Source: Deinococcales bacterium (GTDB taxonomy: Bacteria; Deinococcota; Deinococci; Deinococcales; JAAFIG01). Taken from it: DNA of 50,998 nucleotides. The stretch lies in NCBI GenBank assembly GCA_013298595.1, contig JAAFIG010000029.1, positions 3,102 through 54,099 on the forward strand, in the 5' to 3' direction. Shown piece after piece: positions 36,001 to 44,199 of this stretch. Positions within the stretch are counted from its first letter, which is position 1, and the number at the start of each line of letters is the position of its first letter. The translations under genes were made by a program, and so were the position numbers. A model generated the notes under the pieces. The model did no database searches, was not told the origin of the DNA, and worked only from the letters and a program-made list of their open reading frames with translations.

Positions 36001-38898
36001 TAATTGCATCATTTCTGCCAAAGCAGGATTGACAAATTCCACGACACCATCTGCCCCAAGCAAAGCCAAACCTTGATGCACCGAATTGGTAATAATCTGT
36101 GTGATTTTTCGTTCATGCTCGAGCGCATGTTGCTCGGTAATATCGGTCATAATGGTGACAGCTCCCGCAAACTCACCATTTTCAAAACGCGGATAAGAAA
36201 CCACATCCACCAATAACTCGGCGTTTTCGGCACCATGCAACAAGCGAATTTCATGAAAAATCTCACCTGTTTCAAGCCTTGCTCGAGCCTCAAGCACCAC
36301 TTGGTGATCGCTTGCATTGGATAAAGATAAAATATCAATACCAATCATCTGTGAAACAGGCACACCCTGCATCTTAGCTCGAGCTTGGTTGACATAAACA
36401 ATTCGGTGATCTGCATCGGTCACAGAAATACCTTGATTAATGGTCTGCGTGACAGTTAAAGCAAAGTTTTTCTCTCGCTCAGCCATACAACGGGCTGCAT
36501 CTAAAGCCTTTTGCTGCTCAAGTTGCTTGGTAATATCAGAAGAAATACCGATTACACCAATAAACTGACCCGCTTCAAATCGTGGGTATAACAAGGTTTC
36601 TAAATCCCGATGACCAAATTCTTTGGTAACAACTTGCTGTTGCACCCGCACAACTTCAGCCGACTCGAGCCTTTCCAGTACCACGCCGAGTGTTTCATCC
36701 TGCGCTAAGAATTTTGCAAAAGATTGCCCAACTACGGCTACAACATCTAAGCCATGTAACCGTGCTTGAGTTGGATTAGCATATTGCACCAACCCAAGTG
36801 CATCAGTAATAAAAAGTCCTTGAACAATACTGGTAGCAATATCTAAAGCGAAACGTTGTTCACGCTCCATCTCGAGCTGAGCTGCTGCCAATTCGCGCTT
36901 TAATTGCAATTGAGCAGTGATATCACTAATCACATTGATCGAACCTGTGTACTCCCCATCCAGAAACTGTGGGTGCATAACAACTTCAATATCCATTTCA
37001 GAACCATTTCGGTGCAAAATTTTTCTGGTCTGGCGAACAATTTCACCGACATACAAACGGCTTTGGGCAGCTCGAGCCTGCATTTTTTCTGCATCCGACA
37101 AGAAATGCTCGATCTGCATACCAATCATTTCTTGGGTGGTATAACCTTGCATCGCAGCTCGAGCAGGGTTGACATAAATAAATTTATCTTCGCGGTCGTT
37201 AATACTTAAACCCTCAGAAATCGAATTAGCCACTGTGTACGTTAAACTTTGTTCACGCAATACTTCACCACGAATACGCTCGAGTTCAAGGTCTTTTAGG
37301 CGTTCAGCGGTCACGTCCGTAAATATCCCGGTTGCTCCAGAAATTTTATCCTGCACAAACAATGGGCTGATCCAAGCTTCTTGGTACGTACCACGCCATT
37401 CCATGACTTCATGCACTGGTTCACCAGCTAAAGCTCGACGCAGCGCACCAATCACTTGTGGTGAACTGGCAAAAATCTCAAAAGCATTACGACCAACTCG
37501 GCGTTGACGCACTTCTAGGCTAACATCACGCCCAGTAAATAAGGTCAACGTACCAATTTCATCACAACGAACCACCACAATTGGCAGGGTTTGTAAAACA
37601 TCAAACAACTGCGATTCACTATATTCTAAAGCATCTCGAGTACTGATCTGATCAGTGATATCAATAGCCAACGCCGATAAACCATTGGGCTGATCGTGCT
37701 GCATCAAAGGCGAAAACCACACTTCAAAATGACGATTCCGCCACTCGAGTGTTGTATGCAGCGCTTCGCCACCAAGCACTGTGGCTAGTAAACGCACAAC
37801 TTTGGGTGAATCTAAGAAAATATGAAAAGCCGATTGCCCAATCAGTTGTTGTGGTTGAAAACCAAGATCATGCAATGCCTTACCAGAAATATCCACCACC
37901 ACACCCGCATGATCGAGTTGTAAAACAAAGACTGGTATATTCTGCATTAATTGCTGTAACCGCAAATTTTGCGTTGTCTGCTGAGGATTTCCAGGTGCAC
38001 CTGAAAAAGACATTACCCCAATCACTTTGCCGCTTGCGTCGCGTAAAGCATTAAAAGCGGCTCGCACGTGGATGCGAAACCCAGACTTGTGCACTCGTTG
38101 CATCTCGAGCGGCGGTAAACGCTCACCCGCCATAACTCGAGCTGCAAAGTTCTGAGCGGTTAATTCGTTACCTTGTGGAATTAAAAAAGTGACGTTACGT
38201 CCAAGCGCTTCTTTGGCACTATAACCATATAAACGCTCTGCCCCAGCATTCCAAAAAGTCACAACACCATCCATATTTTCGGTGATAATCGCTTCGTCTG
38301 TACCTTCAAGCAATTGCTCTGCGATTTGTTTACGCTCGGAAATAGATGGCGCATTAGTTGTTAATTTTGCCTGATACGCCTCGAGCCGAGCTTCCATTTG
38401 GTCAATAAATTCGTCACCCAACAAAGTTAAAACCTCGAGTTGCCCCGAACTTAAACGCAGCGGCTGAACATCCAGTACACAAATACAACCCAAAATGTGC
38501 CCATCACGGTGCTTTAATGGAGCAACTGCCATAAAAGCAAATCGTTGAGAAGTTTGCAACAACCCAGAAACCATGCGTAAATGTGTAGCACTTTCGGACT
38601 GAAATGCCTCCTCGGGTAAAAGCACCTGCACTTGTGAAGGCAAACCGCGCGGTAACAAATCCACATTCAATTGATGCGCTGCCAGTAAGTGCACACTGGC
38701 TTCACCAACCCAACAAACAAATGCCGACTTAGCATTCACCGACAAAGCCGCCACTCGAGCCATTCGTTGCGCTTGCCGCGAAACTTCGTGCCGAACCACG
38801 GTAAAAGATTGCAGCACAGCAACACGTTTAGCATTGGTAATATCCAAAGGTTCAAACCGCACTGAAGCGCGTTTTAACTGAACCCGAGACCTTTCCAT
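33031..38898 (-). CDS. Giant multi-PAS/GAF signalling protein ending in DUF4388
   Basis: This protein has 1955 residues. Domains by eye: GAF (about 25-175), ten consecutive PAS repeats (about 190-1450), a second GAF (about 1470-1620), an eleventh PAS (about 1630-1735), a helical linker and DUF4388 (about 1780-1945). PAS cores are recognisable by repeated phrases such as FVNPA, YVNPARAAMQGYT, SDITKQLE and TDVTERN. There is no histidine kinase, GGDEF, EAL or methyl-accepting domain and no membrane segment. It is probably a cytoplasmic sensor or scaffold acting through DUF4388, a domain found in MglA/two-component settings. TAGAAT lies 8 nt before ATG. Confidence 0.85.
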   Translation of the reverse strand: MERSRVQLKRASVRFEPLDITNAKRVAVLQSFTVVRHEVSRQAQRMARVAALSVNAKSAFVCWVGEASVHLLAAHQLNVDLLPRGLPSQVQVLLPEEAFQSESATHLRMVSGLLQTSQRFAFMAVAPLKHRDGHILGCICVLDVQPLRLSSGQLEVLTLLGDEFIDQMEARLEAYQAKLTTNAPSISERKQIAEQLLEGTDEAIITENMDGVVTFWNAGAERLYGYSAKEALGRNVTFLIPQGNELTAQNFAARVMAGERLPPLEMQRVHKSGFRIHVRAAFNALRDASGKVIGVMSFSGAPGNPQQTTQNLRLQQLMQNIPVFVLQLDHAGVVVDISGKALHDLGFQPQQLIGQSAFHIFLDSPKVVRLLATVLGGEALHTTLEWRNRHFEVWFSPLMQHDQPNGLSALAIDITDQISTRDALEYSESQLFDVLQTLPIVVVRCDEIGTLTLFTGRDVSLEVRQRRVGRNAFEIFASSPQVIGALRRALAGEPVHEVMEWRGTYQEAWISPLFVQDKISGATGIFTDVTAERLKDLELERIRGEVLREQSLTYTVANSISEGLSINDREDKFIYVNPARAAMQGYTTQEMIGMQIEHFLSDAEKMQARAAQSRLYVGEIVRQTRKILHRNGSEMDIEVVMHPQFLDGEYTGSINVISDITAQLQLKRELAAAQLEMEREQRFALDIATSIVQGLFITDALGLVQYANPTQARLHGLDVVAVVGQSFAKFLAQDETLGVVLERLESAEVVRVQQQVVTKEFGHRDLETLLYPRFEAGQFIGVIGISSDITKQLEQQKALDAARCMAEREKNFALTVTQTINQGISVTDADHRIVYVNQARAKMQGVPVSQMIGIDILSLSNASDHQVVLEARARLETGEIFHEIRLLHGAENAELLVDVVSYPRFENGEFAGAVTIMTDITEQHALEHERKITQIITNSVHQGLALLGADGVVEFVNPALAEMMQLPTTELLQMSSHDYFEPTQLPRLEQIWLTQRDGVLNVYETRLASGVPVRVEETPRLDRQRFMGSVIVVTNITAELERQLEMKALLAKLEAERAAAQTVVENLPYAFTFADAKQRFVYVNPMYENLFGYLNTELIGTPIDDTFGVQPEAITTRINEDFKAGKRSLVPLRGNKKNGQTLDVLATITLLSDGGTMATLIPLDTNLRRALELERQLEVVSGQLEYERQQALTITNGILQGIVLLDAKAQVMWVNPAWTEMTGYTLEEARNQTGTFIFHPDDVEKGKKRFIERQNGTSNVYRTRVIRKNGAELVVEVRGSPRFENGIFQGAIILSRDITADVELEQRLVATTDALGREKDFGQVIVSAVSQGLELLDADHKIQFANAARAEMLGYVVEELIGRDNTDFVLPEDATAIRVARQVRQQHNSIARHQYSFIHKDGSVRQIEYTAHPRFEKGVYVGAVGVLTDVTERNVQEELLRVSERQYRELYEYSAAQTRNLILIDKVRSSLLGVLDVQTAIETIVNSISAAFNVSFVSIYLLENDLLVLKHHVNYPSVIECFDLTGDGVMVRVAREGKPILIKDASQISDFKYAFSDVRSEICVPIRYDNQTLGVLNLESLEVGAFSETDMTTMQQIAGYAANIIVRNQALEQQRARELQLSNIVKALPVVMYSIDQNDIVRSLEGQGITPEQRDMVLHRSLNDVRHMLGLPDLAESAKNEGIYQLQASWQNRHWEFWSAPLLQGTQVMGRVGIAIDVSDRKRISHLVHELQEVVQRVQNLDAVTSTAPATTDLEALEQQLMLLKKNLLHSSNIHGLLEDIGGAAALVQMFAITQPKGMIRFEGGCALYLQQGKIVAVQHPKLQARAAVLDVLGLNQGFFRFDPSAVAEKPDLSLDPIAMTLEYTQMLDEGKNKKGRTTQKILPVLPTAQGFIALANIEVALMFMRGVGGETAFVASFEYGTGWQGEKLVLRGTSFTILVLQGTLAELPDSIPRA

Positions 38899-38906
38899 AT
38901 GGCCTC

Positions 38907-38912
38907 ATTCTA
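38907..38912 (-). promoter_or_regulatory. -10 box TAGAAT of the multi-PAS gene
   Basis: TAGAAT on the minus strand, 8 nt before the ATG at 38898; no clear -35. Confidence 0.5.
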
Positions 38913-38968
38913 TGCGTTTTTGACAATCAATTGTGTGCATAAACCACAGTCTACAAAGTGTGAGACTT

Positions 38969-39646
38969 TTACCCCAAAGCAGTACTAGCAAATAAACCAT
39001 CGGTCAAAAGAGCAATTGGGGCAAAACTCCTGCGGTGCTCGAGACAAACCCCAAACTGTTGCAAAGCTGCCAAATGCAGACTCGAGCCATACCCTTTATG
39101 CTTAGCAAAACCATACTCAGGAAAAGTTTGGTCTAACCCAACCATAAACGCATCTCGAGTGGTTTTTGCTAAAATACTGGCAGCCGCCACATTGTAACTA
39201 CTTGCATCAGCTCGAGCAGGGGAAAGTAACGGCACATCCAACAACAACTTCAAATAATCGGTAATGATACCTGTAGGCTGTACTTGTAATTGCGCTAATG
39301 CCCGCAAAGCTGCTCGTTTGGTTGCTCCTAAAACATTAAACTCATCCACTTCGCCACTCGGCGCAAACTCCACAGCCCAAGCCAGTGCCTCGAGTTTAAT
39401 CTCGGCAGCCAATTCAGAACGCTTAGTTGCACTCAGGGTTTTAGAGTCTCGGTACGCTCGAGGCGCACCATCAAACGGTAAAATCACAGCTGCAACCACC
39501 ACAGGACCCGCCAACGCACCACGACCAGCTTCATCCACACCCGCAATCAAATCACAACCCTGCAAAAACAAGTGCTGCTCGAGAAACCACATTGGATCAG
39601 ACGACATACCACCAATTCTAACTCGAGGCAATTGAATCTTTGGCAT
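38969..39646 (-). CDS. rnhB: Ribonuclease HII
   Basis: The 225-residue protein has the RNase HII active-site segments IAGVDEAGRGALAGPVV (first two acidic residues), YRDSKTLSATKR, IITDYLKL and ADASSYNVAAASILAKTTRD. It cuts RNA in RNA-DNA hybrids and single ribonucleotides in DNA. An in-frame ATG 13 codons later is possible, but GGGAAAG precedes the first ATG. It is divergent from the ribokinase gene; the two promoters share the 39640-39670 region. Confidence 0.93.
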   Translation of the reverse strand: MPKIQLPRVRIGGMSSDPMWFLEQHLFLQGCDLIAGVDEAGRGALAGPVVVAAVILPFDGAPRAYRDSKTLSATKRSELAAEIKLEALAWAVEFAPSGEVDEFNVLGATKRAALRALAQLQVQPTGIITDYLKLLLDVPLLSPARADASSYNVAAASILAKTTRDAFMVGLDQTFPEYGFAKHKGYGSSLHLAALQQFGVCLEHRRSFAPIALLTDGLFASTALG

Positions 39647-39662
39647 ACTTTCCCTTTACAAT
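39632..39662 (+). promoter_or_regulatory. rbsK promoter, leaderless
   Basis: TTGAAT (39632-39637), 19 bp, TACAAT (39657-39662), then 7 nt to ATG at 39670. Confidence 0.6.
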
Positions 39663-39669
39663 ACCAATC

Positions 39670-40566
39670 ATGATAACTGTTGTTGGTAGTCTCAATCTTG
39701 ATTATGTTGTTCGTGTCGAGCATCACCCTAAACTCGGTGAAACAGTACTAGGTTCCGATGTCGAACTTCACCCTGGTGGCAAAGGGGCAAATCAAGCTAT
39801 TGCCGCCGCTCGAGCAGGTGCGGGTGTACAAATGATTGGTTGTGTTGGAACTGACCCAGCAGCCAGTGTTTTACAAGCTAACCTCGAACGGGCAGGTGTT
39901 CTAACTTCGCATTTGCTGGCTCGAGATGGTGCTAGTGGTGCCGCTTTTATTACTGTTAATCCGTCTGGGCAAAATTCGATTGTGGTTGCACCTGGTAGTA
40001 ATCATCGTTTGTTAACAACTGATTTGCAGGCAACATTCTTCGAGCAGACTTCGGTGTTGTTGTTACAACTCGAGATTCCTTGGGCAACATCTTTAACCGC
40101 AGCTCAATTGGCACGTCAGCGGGGTGCTAAAGTGGTTTTGAATCTGGCTCCTGCTCAGAAACTCGAGGCAGCAGATTTAGCCCATATCAGTACTTTGGTG
40201 GTTAATGAAACCGAAGCCAGTATTTTGCTTGGTCGTGCTCCGCAGAATGTCAAAGAAGCTTTGCTCGAAGTTGCAGCTTTGCTTGAACTTGTGCCTGAAG
40301 CAATTATTACACTTGGCGCAAATGGCGCAGTTTACGGTAATCAAAATGGCACTGGGCATGTACCAAGTTTTGCTGTGCAGGTTATAGATACCACAGCCGC
40401 AGGTGATGCATTTATTGGAGCTTTAGCAGCGGCATTGGCAAAACAAAGTTCACTCGAGGTGGCTGTGCAACGAGCTGTGGCTGCGGGGGCTTTAGCTTGT
40501 ACTCGAGTTGGTGCTCAACCGAGTCTGCCTTCCGAAGCTGAAATTGATGCTTTACTGCGGCAATAA
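39670..40566 (+). CDS. rbsK: Ribokinase
   Basis: The 298-residue protein has VVGSLNLDYVVRV, PGGKGANQAIAAARAGA (signature 1) and DTTAAGDAFIGALAAAL (signature 2, catalytic Asp), the usual ribokinase length and order. It phosphorylates ribose to ribose 5-phosphate. The start at 39670 is chosen over 39640 by the TACAAT box 7 nt upstream and by the start of the conserved beta strand. It is not next to ribose transport genes. Its 3' end overlaps the convergent dxr gene by 15 bp. Confidence 0.88.
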   Translation: MITVVGSLNLDYVVRVEHHPKLGETVLGSDVELHPGGKGANQAIAAARAGAGVQMIGCVGTDPAASVLQANLERAGVLTSHLLARDGASGAAFITVNPSGQNSIVVAPGSNHRLLTTDLQATFFEQTSVLLLQLEIPWATSLTAAQLARQRGAKVVLNLAPAQKLEAADLAHISTLVVNETEASILLGRAPQNVKEALLEVAALLELVPEAIITLGANGAVYGNQNGTGHVPSFAVQVIDTTAAGDAFIGALAAALAKQSSLEVAVQRAVAAGALACTRVGAQPSLPSEAEIDALLRQ

Positions 40567-41697
40567 TTCTTTGGCTCGAGTTCTTGCCCATGCGTCTGTA
40601 CTGGCAATGGATTCCCATGTGAGTTCGGCTTTGGGTGTTTCTGCCAGAATCTGTTCGATCAGTTTGGCAATGCCAAGGTATGGCAAACGATGCTCTAAGA
40701 AGGCTTGAACAGCAATTTCATCGGCAGCATTGAGAGCTACAGGGGCAACACCACCAAGTTTGCCAGCCGCAAAGGCTAAACCAAGGCAGGGGAATCGTTC
40801 TTGGTTCACAGCTCTTAACTCGAGGTTACCGATTAAGTTCAATGGTTCGAGTGGAGTATCAGGGCGTTCTGCGCCTGATATTTTTGTGGTTAATGGCTCG
40901 AGGGCAGATAAAATCGAGTACTGAATTGGTAAGCGCATATCTGGAGCACCAAGTTGCGCTTTAATTTGGTTATCTTTGAAGCGCACCATACTATGGATAA
41001 TGCTGCCTGGTTGAATTAAAACACTGATTTGCTCGAGTGGAAATTCGTATAAATAATGGGCTTCGAGCACTTCAAGTCCTTTATTCATTAGTGTGCTGCT
41101 GTCTATAGTCACTTTTGCGCCCATCACCCAGTTTGGGTGTTTCAGTGCCATAGCTGGGGTAACTGTGCTTAAATCTTCGGGGGTATCACGGAATGGTCCG
41201 CCACTGGCAGTTAAGATCAGCTCAGCAACATCTGTTATTTTTTCGCCTACCAAACATTGGTACAAAGCACTGTGTTCGCTGTCCATTGGGGTGATGCGGG
41301 CATTATTGGTTCGAGCAATTTGCCAAATCAATTTGCCACCACAGACCATTGCCTCTTTATTGGCAAGAGCAACGTGTCTGCCTGCAGCTAAGGCAGCCCT
41401 GGTTGGCTCGAGTCCAGCCAATCCTGGTATGGCACCAATCACAACATCACATTGGCTGGTAGCGACTTCATTGGCATCTGCCACAATTTTGCTGTGTGGT
41501 AGGGCTTCCCTTGTAGCTTGTAGAATGCTTGGGTCTACACTGATGATTTCTGGTTGAAATTCTTTGGCTTGCTGCACAACCAATTCAAGGTTTTTCCCAG
41601 CCGCTAGAGCAACCACTTTCCAGCCACGCCAGCGTGCCACTTCGAGGGTTTGGGTACCAATGCTGCCTGTGCTGCCTAGTATGGCGATTCGGGTCAT
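40552..41697 (-). CDS. dxr: 1-deoxy-D-xylulose 5-phosphate reductoisomerase
   Basis: The 381-residue protein has ILGSTGSIGTQTLEV (NADPH site), ALANKEAMVCGG, PMDSEHSALYQCL (metal site D and E), LTASGGPFRD and HPNWVMGAKVTIDSSTLMNK. It converts DXP to MEP in the non-mevalonate isoprenoid pathway. It has an excellent leaderless-type promoter. The tail overlaps rbsK on the other strand. Confidence 0.96.
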   Translation of the reverse strand: MTRIAILGSTGSIGTQTLEVARWRGWKVVALAAGKNLELVVQQAKEFQPEIISVDPSILQATREALPHSKIVADANEVATSQCDVVIGAIPGLAGLEPTRAALAAGRHVALANKEAMVCGGKLIWQIARTNNARITPMDSEHSALYQCLVGEKITDVAELILTASGGPFRDTPEDLSTVTPAMALKHPNWVMGAKVTIDSSTLMNKGLEVLEAHYLYEFPLEQISVLIQPGSIIHSMVRFKDNQIKAQLGAPDMRLPIQYSILSALEPLTTKISGAERPDTPLEPLNLIGNLELRAVNQERFPCLGLAFAAGKLGGVAPVALNAADEIAVQAFLEHRLPYLGIAKLIEQILAETPKAELTWESIASTDAWARTRAKELLPQ

Positions 41698-41703
41698 GCC
41701 TTG

Positions 41704-41732
41704 AGACTAATGGCAGGATTTATTTTGTTCAA
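41704..41732 (-). promoter_or_regulatory. dxr promoter, leaderless
   Basis: Minus strand TTGAAC (41732-41727), 17 bp, TAGTCT (41709-41704), then 6 nt to ATG at 41697. The rest of the 41733-41913 gap is AT-rich and shows nothing more than a weak AGACAA/TTGTCT hairpin at 41772-41789. Confidence 0.7.
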
Positions 41733-41913
41733 GGACGAAAATTGGTCTTGAGGTTAGGCTGTTTAGACTCGAGACAATTTGTTTTGTCTGATAAGTTGGC
41801 ATCTTGATAAAAATAAGATTTATTGTCTACAAAACATTTTTTCAAATTTTCAGATAAAATTCCCGAAAGTTTGAATAGCTTGTTTTTACTTTTCACAAAG
41901 GGCTGACAAAGAC

Positions 41914-41942
41914 GTGACATTTTGCAATCCACGCAGTACAAT
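41914..41942 (+). promoter_or_regulatory. Promoter of the YqeK-like gene
   Basis: GTGACA (41914-41919), 17 bp, TACAAT (41937-41942). The expected start near 41949 precedes a GGAGGG ribosome site, so this mRNA has a short leader. Confidence 0.7.
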
Positions 41943-41966
41943 CTGTCCTCGGGAGTGGAGGGCTGT

Positions 41967-42581
41967 ATGGCAATTGCTGTTGTCACTAAAAAACCAAATA
42001 CCCCCGAAATGCAAGCACTAGCAACTCGAGTGCGGTCAATGGTTAAACCCGAACGTTTTGCTCATATCGAGCGGGTTGCGATTCTAGCAAAACAAATTGC
42101 TATGGCGCACGGTTTAGATGCCGAAAAAGCATTCTGGGCTGGTATGTTGCACGATGTCGCTCGGGACTTACCAAGTGCACAATTACTCGAACTTGCCCCA
42201 CCAGAAACCATTGCCGACGCAGACCATCCGTTGGCTGTTCATGGGCGGGCTGGGCGCACAATTCTCGAGCAGTGGGGTGTTACCGATCAGGTTATTCTCG
42301 ATGCTGTTGAAGAACATGTGACAGGTCCTCGTGATGGTAATTTGCTCTCAATTTGTGTTTATATTGCCGATGTTTCCGAACCAGGACGTGGGGTTAATAA
42401 CGACATCCGCGAATTGGCTTTTGATAATCTCGAGCAAGCATATCATCAGGCTTTAACTTGCAAAGTCCATTACTTACAAAGCAAAGGTCGTATCGTGCAT
42501 CCACGCACACTCGAGGCATACCAACGTTTGGTGCTTGTACAACCCAATCCAGACGTACAAACGTTTAGCTCGAGTGCTTGA
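41967..42581 (+). CDS. HD-domain phosphohydrolase, YqeK-like (symmetrical Ap4A hydrolase)
   Basis: The 204-residue protein has an HD domain typical of YqeK: RFAHIERVAILAKQIAMAHG, FWAGMLHDVARDLP (metal-binding HD), HPLAVHGRAGRTIL and the late ICVYIADVSEPGRG. YqeK enzymes split diadenosine tetraphosphate into two ADP. The ATG at 41967 follows GTGGAGGG by 4 nt, which decides it over an earlier frame start at 41922. In many genomes YqeK sits with NadD and RsfS; those are not here. Confidence 0.85.
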   Translation: MAIAVVTKKPNTPEMQALATRVRSMVKPERFAHIERVAILAKQIAMAHGLDAEKAFWAGMLHDVARDLPSAQLLELAPPETIADADHPLAVHGRAGRTILEQWGVTDQVILDAVEEHVTGPRDGNLLSICVYIADVSEPGRGVNNDIRELAFDNLEQAYHQALTCKVHYLQSKGRIVHPRTLEAYQRLVLVQPNPDVQTFSSSA

Positions 42582-42594
42582 GTGTCATAAATTT

Positions 42595-42618
42595 GACATG
42601 CTCTGGTTTTAGCATGTC
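42595..42618. repeat. Inverted repeat overlapping a -10 box
   Basis: GACATGCT (42595-42602) and AGCATGTC (42611-42618) flank an 8-nt loop. The right arm overlaps TAGCAT (42610-42615), the likely -10, 8 nt before the ATG at 42624. It could be an operator or the terminator of the YqeK-like gene. Confidence 0.6.
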
Positions 42619-42623
42619 AGCAT

Positions 42624-44126
42624 ATGAAGTTACGTGCTGCCAAGCAATTCATGATTGTACTCTTGGTCTGTTTTTCTTCTGCTTTAGCAGAGAATGCTTT
42701 TCAAGCACAACATGGTTGGGGATTAGCTCAGCATATTGCAACCCCTAATATTGCTCAGGGTATAGTTATTGACCCTGAGCAAAAACGCATTATTATTGCT
42801 GAAGTCAACGGACTCGAGCAACGCGATTTGAATGGTCAACAATCAAAAATATTGTTTGCCACCCAAGGTGTTCGTTATTTGCGCGGCACAGGAACTGGTC
42901 AACAATTAACGATGGCGTGGTATCGCCGTGACCCCATCAATCCATCTGGTGTGATGTGGTGGTACAAAGGCAAAGCTGTTCTTGCCCTCGAGACTCCGAT
43001 CAGTGAATTTGTGGTTTTATTAGTCAAAGGCGTACCAACGCTACTGACAATCAATCAAGTGGGTACAAAAACCGAAGTGTACATGCAAAGCTGGGGACAG
43101 AAAGCGACACGTATTTATCAGACTACTTTAAATATTGGAGCATTGGCTGCCAGTGTCACCAGTACAGGCAAAATTGGTGTGCTTTTTGCTGAAGGTTACC
43201 GAAACGCCCAAGACGAAAAATACGATGCGCGTTTTCTCAAAATCAGTAACAACAAAACTGTGACCTCAAAGTTAATTGCTCCTGCTGTGTTCATTGGTAA
43301 AGATCAACGATACGGTGTAGCCGTCTATCAAGAGCAACTCTTACCCATTTGGTGGTTTGAAACCGTAGAGGAACAACGCCTTGCTGCTTTCACGCATCAG
43401 CATTATCCGCGTTTAGCAATTTTAAATAATAATCAGATTCTCGAGTTTGCTGCCCCTGCCAATATCATTGGACAAATCGGCAATGCCATATATTACGCCA
43501 ATAAGAACTTCATTTACGCTTTTGATCTTGAGAAGCTTAGTAGCCAAGTGCAAATTACAACGCCAGAAAGTTTTAGTACTGCTGCTCTCGCCAGTGGTTC
43601 TGATAAATTTATGGCTTGGCAAAGTTTGCAACGCGATGGTTTTAGCAATCAACTCTGGATTGCCGACTCGAGCCAAGCTTTTACACCTTCTTTCGTAGAT
43701 CAAGCATCGGTGGCATTGGGCTGGAATCCTTGGTTTCCATTACAAAACTTACTTGGACAATCGGCATTAACCTTGGTGCTTTCGATACTGGCAATGATTA
43801 TTGTTGTACCTGTTGTTTGGCTTTTGCATGGCAGACTGAATTTGCAACAAGGCGTATTATTTGGCACAGGATTTGCTTGGTTTATTTTACTGGCGTTACG
43901 CATTTGGGGCGGCACACTCAACACCCCCAATTGGGTTTTTACACCACTGCTGACACCATCGTGGTTGGTGGTCATTGGTGGTTTAATCTTTGCTAGTTGC
44001 ATTGTTTTTTGGCAACGCAAAAAACTGCTAGGCATAGAACTTGGTGCCACATTAGCGGCTGGAATCGTGGTGCTTGTCGCATCATTTATCACGATTTTCT
44101 CGAGAATTGGTTATTTGCAATTCTGA
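42624..44126 (+). CDS. Exported propeller-like protein with C-terminal membrane domain
   Basis: The 500-residue protein has a signal peptide (cleavage near SSALAENAFQ), a beta-rich region (about 30-360) with repeated blades in the manner of NHL/WD propellers (QGIVIDPEQKRIIIAEVN), and four membrane helices at the end (about 375-495). I do not recognise a family. It precedes an oligopeptide permease pair, so a role in solute recognition at the membrane is conceivable, but nothing in the sequence proves it. Confidence 0.6.
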   Translation: MKLRAAKQFMIVLLVCFSSALAENAFQAQHGWGLAQHIATPNIAQGIVIDPEQKRIIIAEVNGLEQRDLNGQQSKILFATQGVRYLRGTGTGQQLTMAWYRRDPINPSGVMWWYKGKAVLALETPISEFVVLLVKGVPTLLTINQVGTKTEVYMQSWGQKATRIYQTTLNIGALAASVTSTGKIGVLFAEGYRNAQDEKYDARFLKISNNKTVTSKLIAPAVFIGKDQRYGVAVYQEQLLPIWWFETVEEQRLAAFTHQHYPRLAILNNNQILEFAAPANIIGQIGNAIYYANKNFIYAFDLEKLSSQVQITTPESFSTAALASGSDKFMAWQSLQRDGFSNQLWIADSSQAFTPSFVDQASVALGWNPWFPLQNLLGQSALTLVLSILAMIIVVPVVWLLHGRLNLQQGVLFGTGFAWFILLALRIWGGTLNTPNWVFTPLLTPSWLVVIGGLIFASCIVFWQRKKLLGIELGATLAAGIVVLVASFITIFSRIGYLQF

Positions 44127-44185
44127 TATTAAGTCAGTGCAATTCTGAATATTTGGTCATTGTAATTCTGGTATTTGGTAATTAT
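44116..44185 (+). repeat. Three imperfect 22-23 bp tandem repeats before the permease genes
   Basis: TGCAATTCTG recurs at 44116, 44138 and 44161 (the last as TGTAATTCTG), each followed by ATATT-like and GGTCA/AGTCA-like sequence. The array starts in the last codons of the preceding gene and runs to just before the AAGGAGG ribosome site. Confidence 0.7.
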
Positions 44186-44199
44186 AACAAGGAGGCAAG

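Noticed and set aside
40552-40566. Overlap of rbsK and dxr tails considered as a frame error
   Set aside because: Both proteins reach their normal family lengths. A 15-bp convergent overlap is ordinary.
41729-41986. 85-codon minus-strand frame between dxr and the YqeK-like gene
   Set aside because: It starts inside the YqeK-like coding region, lacks a ribosome site, and covers two good promoters. The composition is that of AT-rich intergenic DNA.
44116-44185. Tandem units considered as a CRISPR array
   Set aside because: The period is only 22-23 bp, with no unique spacers and no cas genes.
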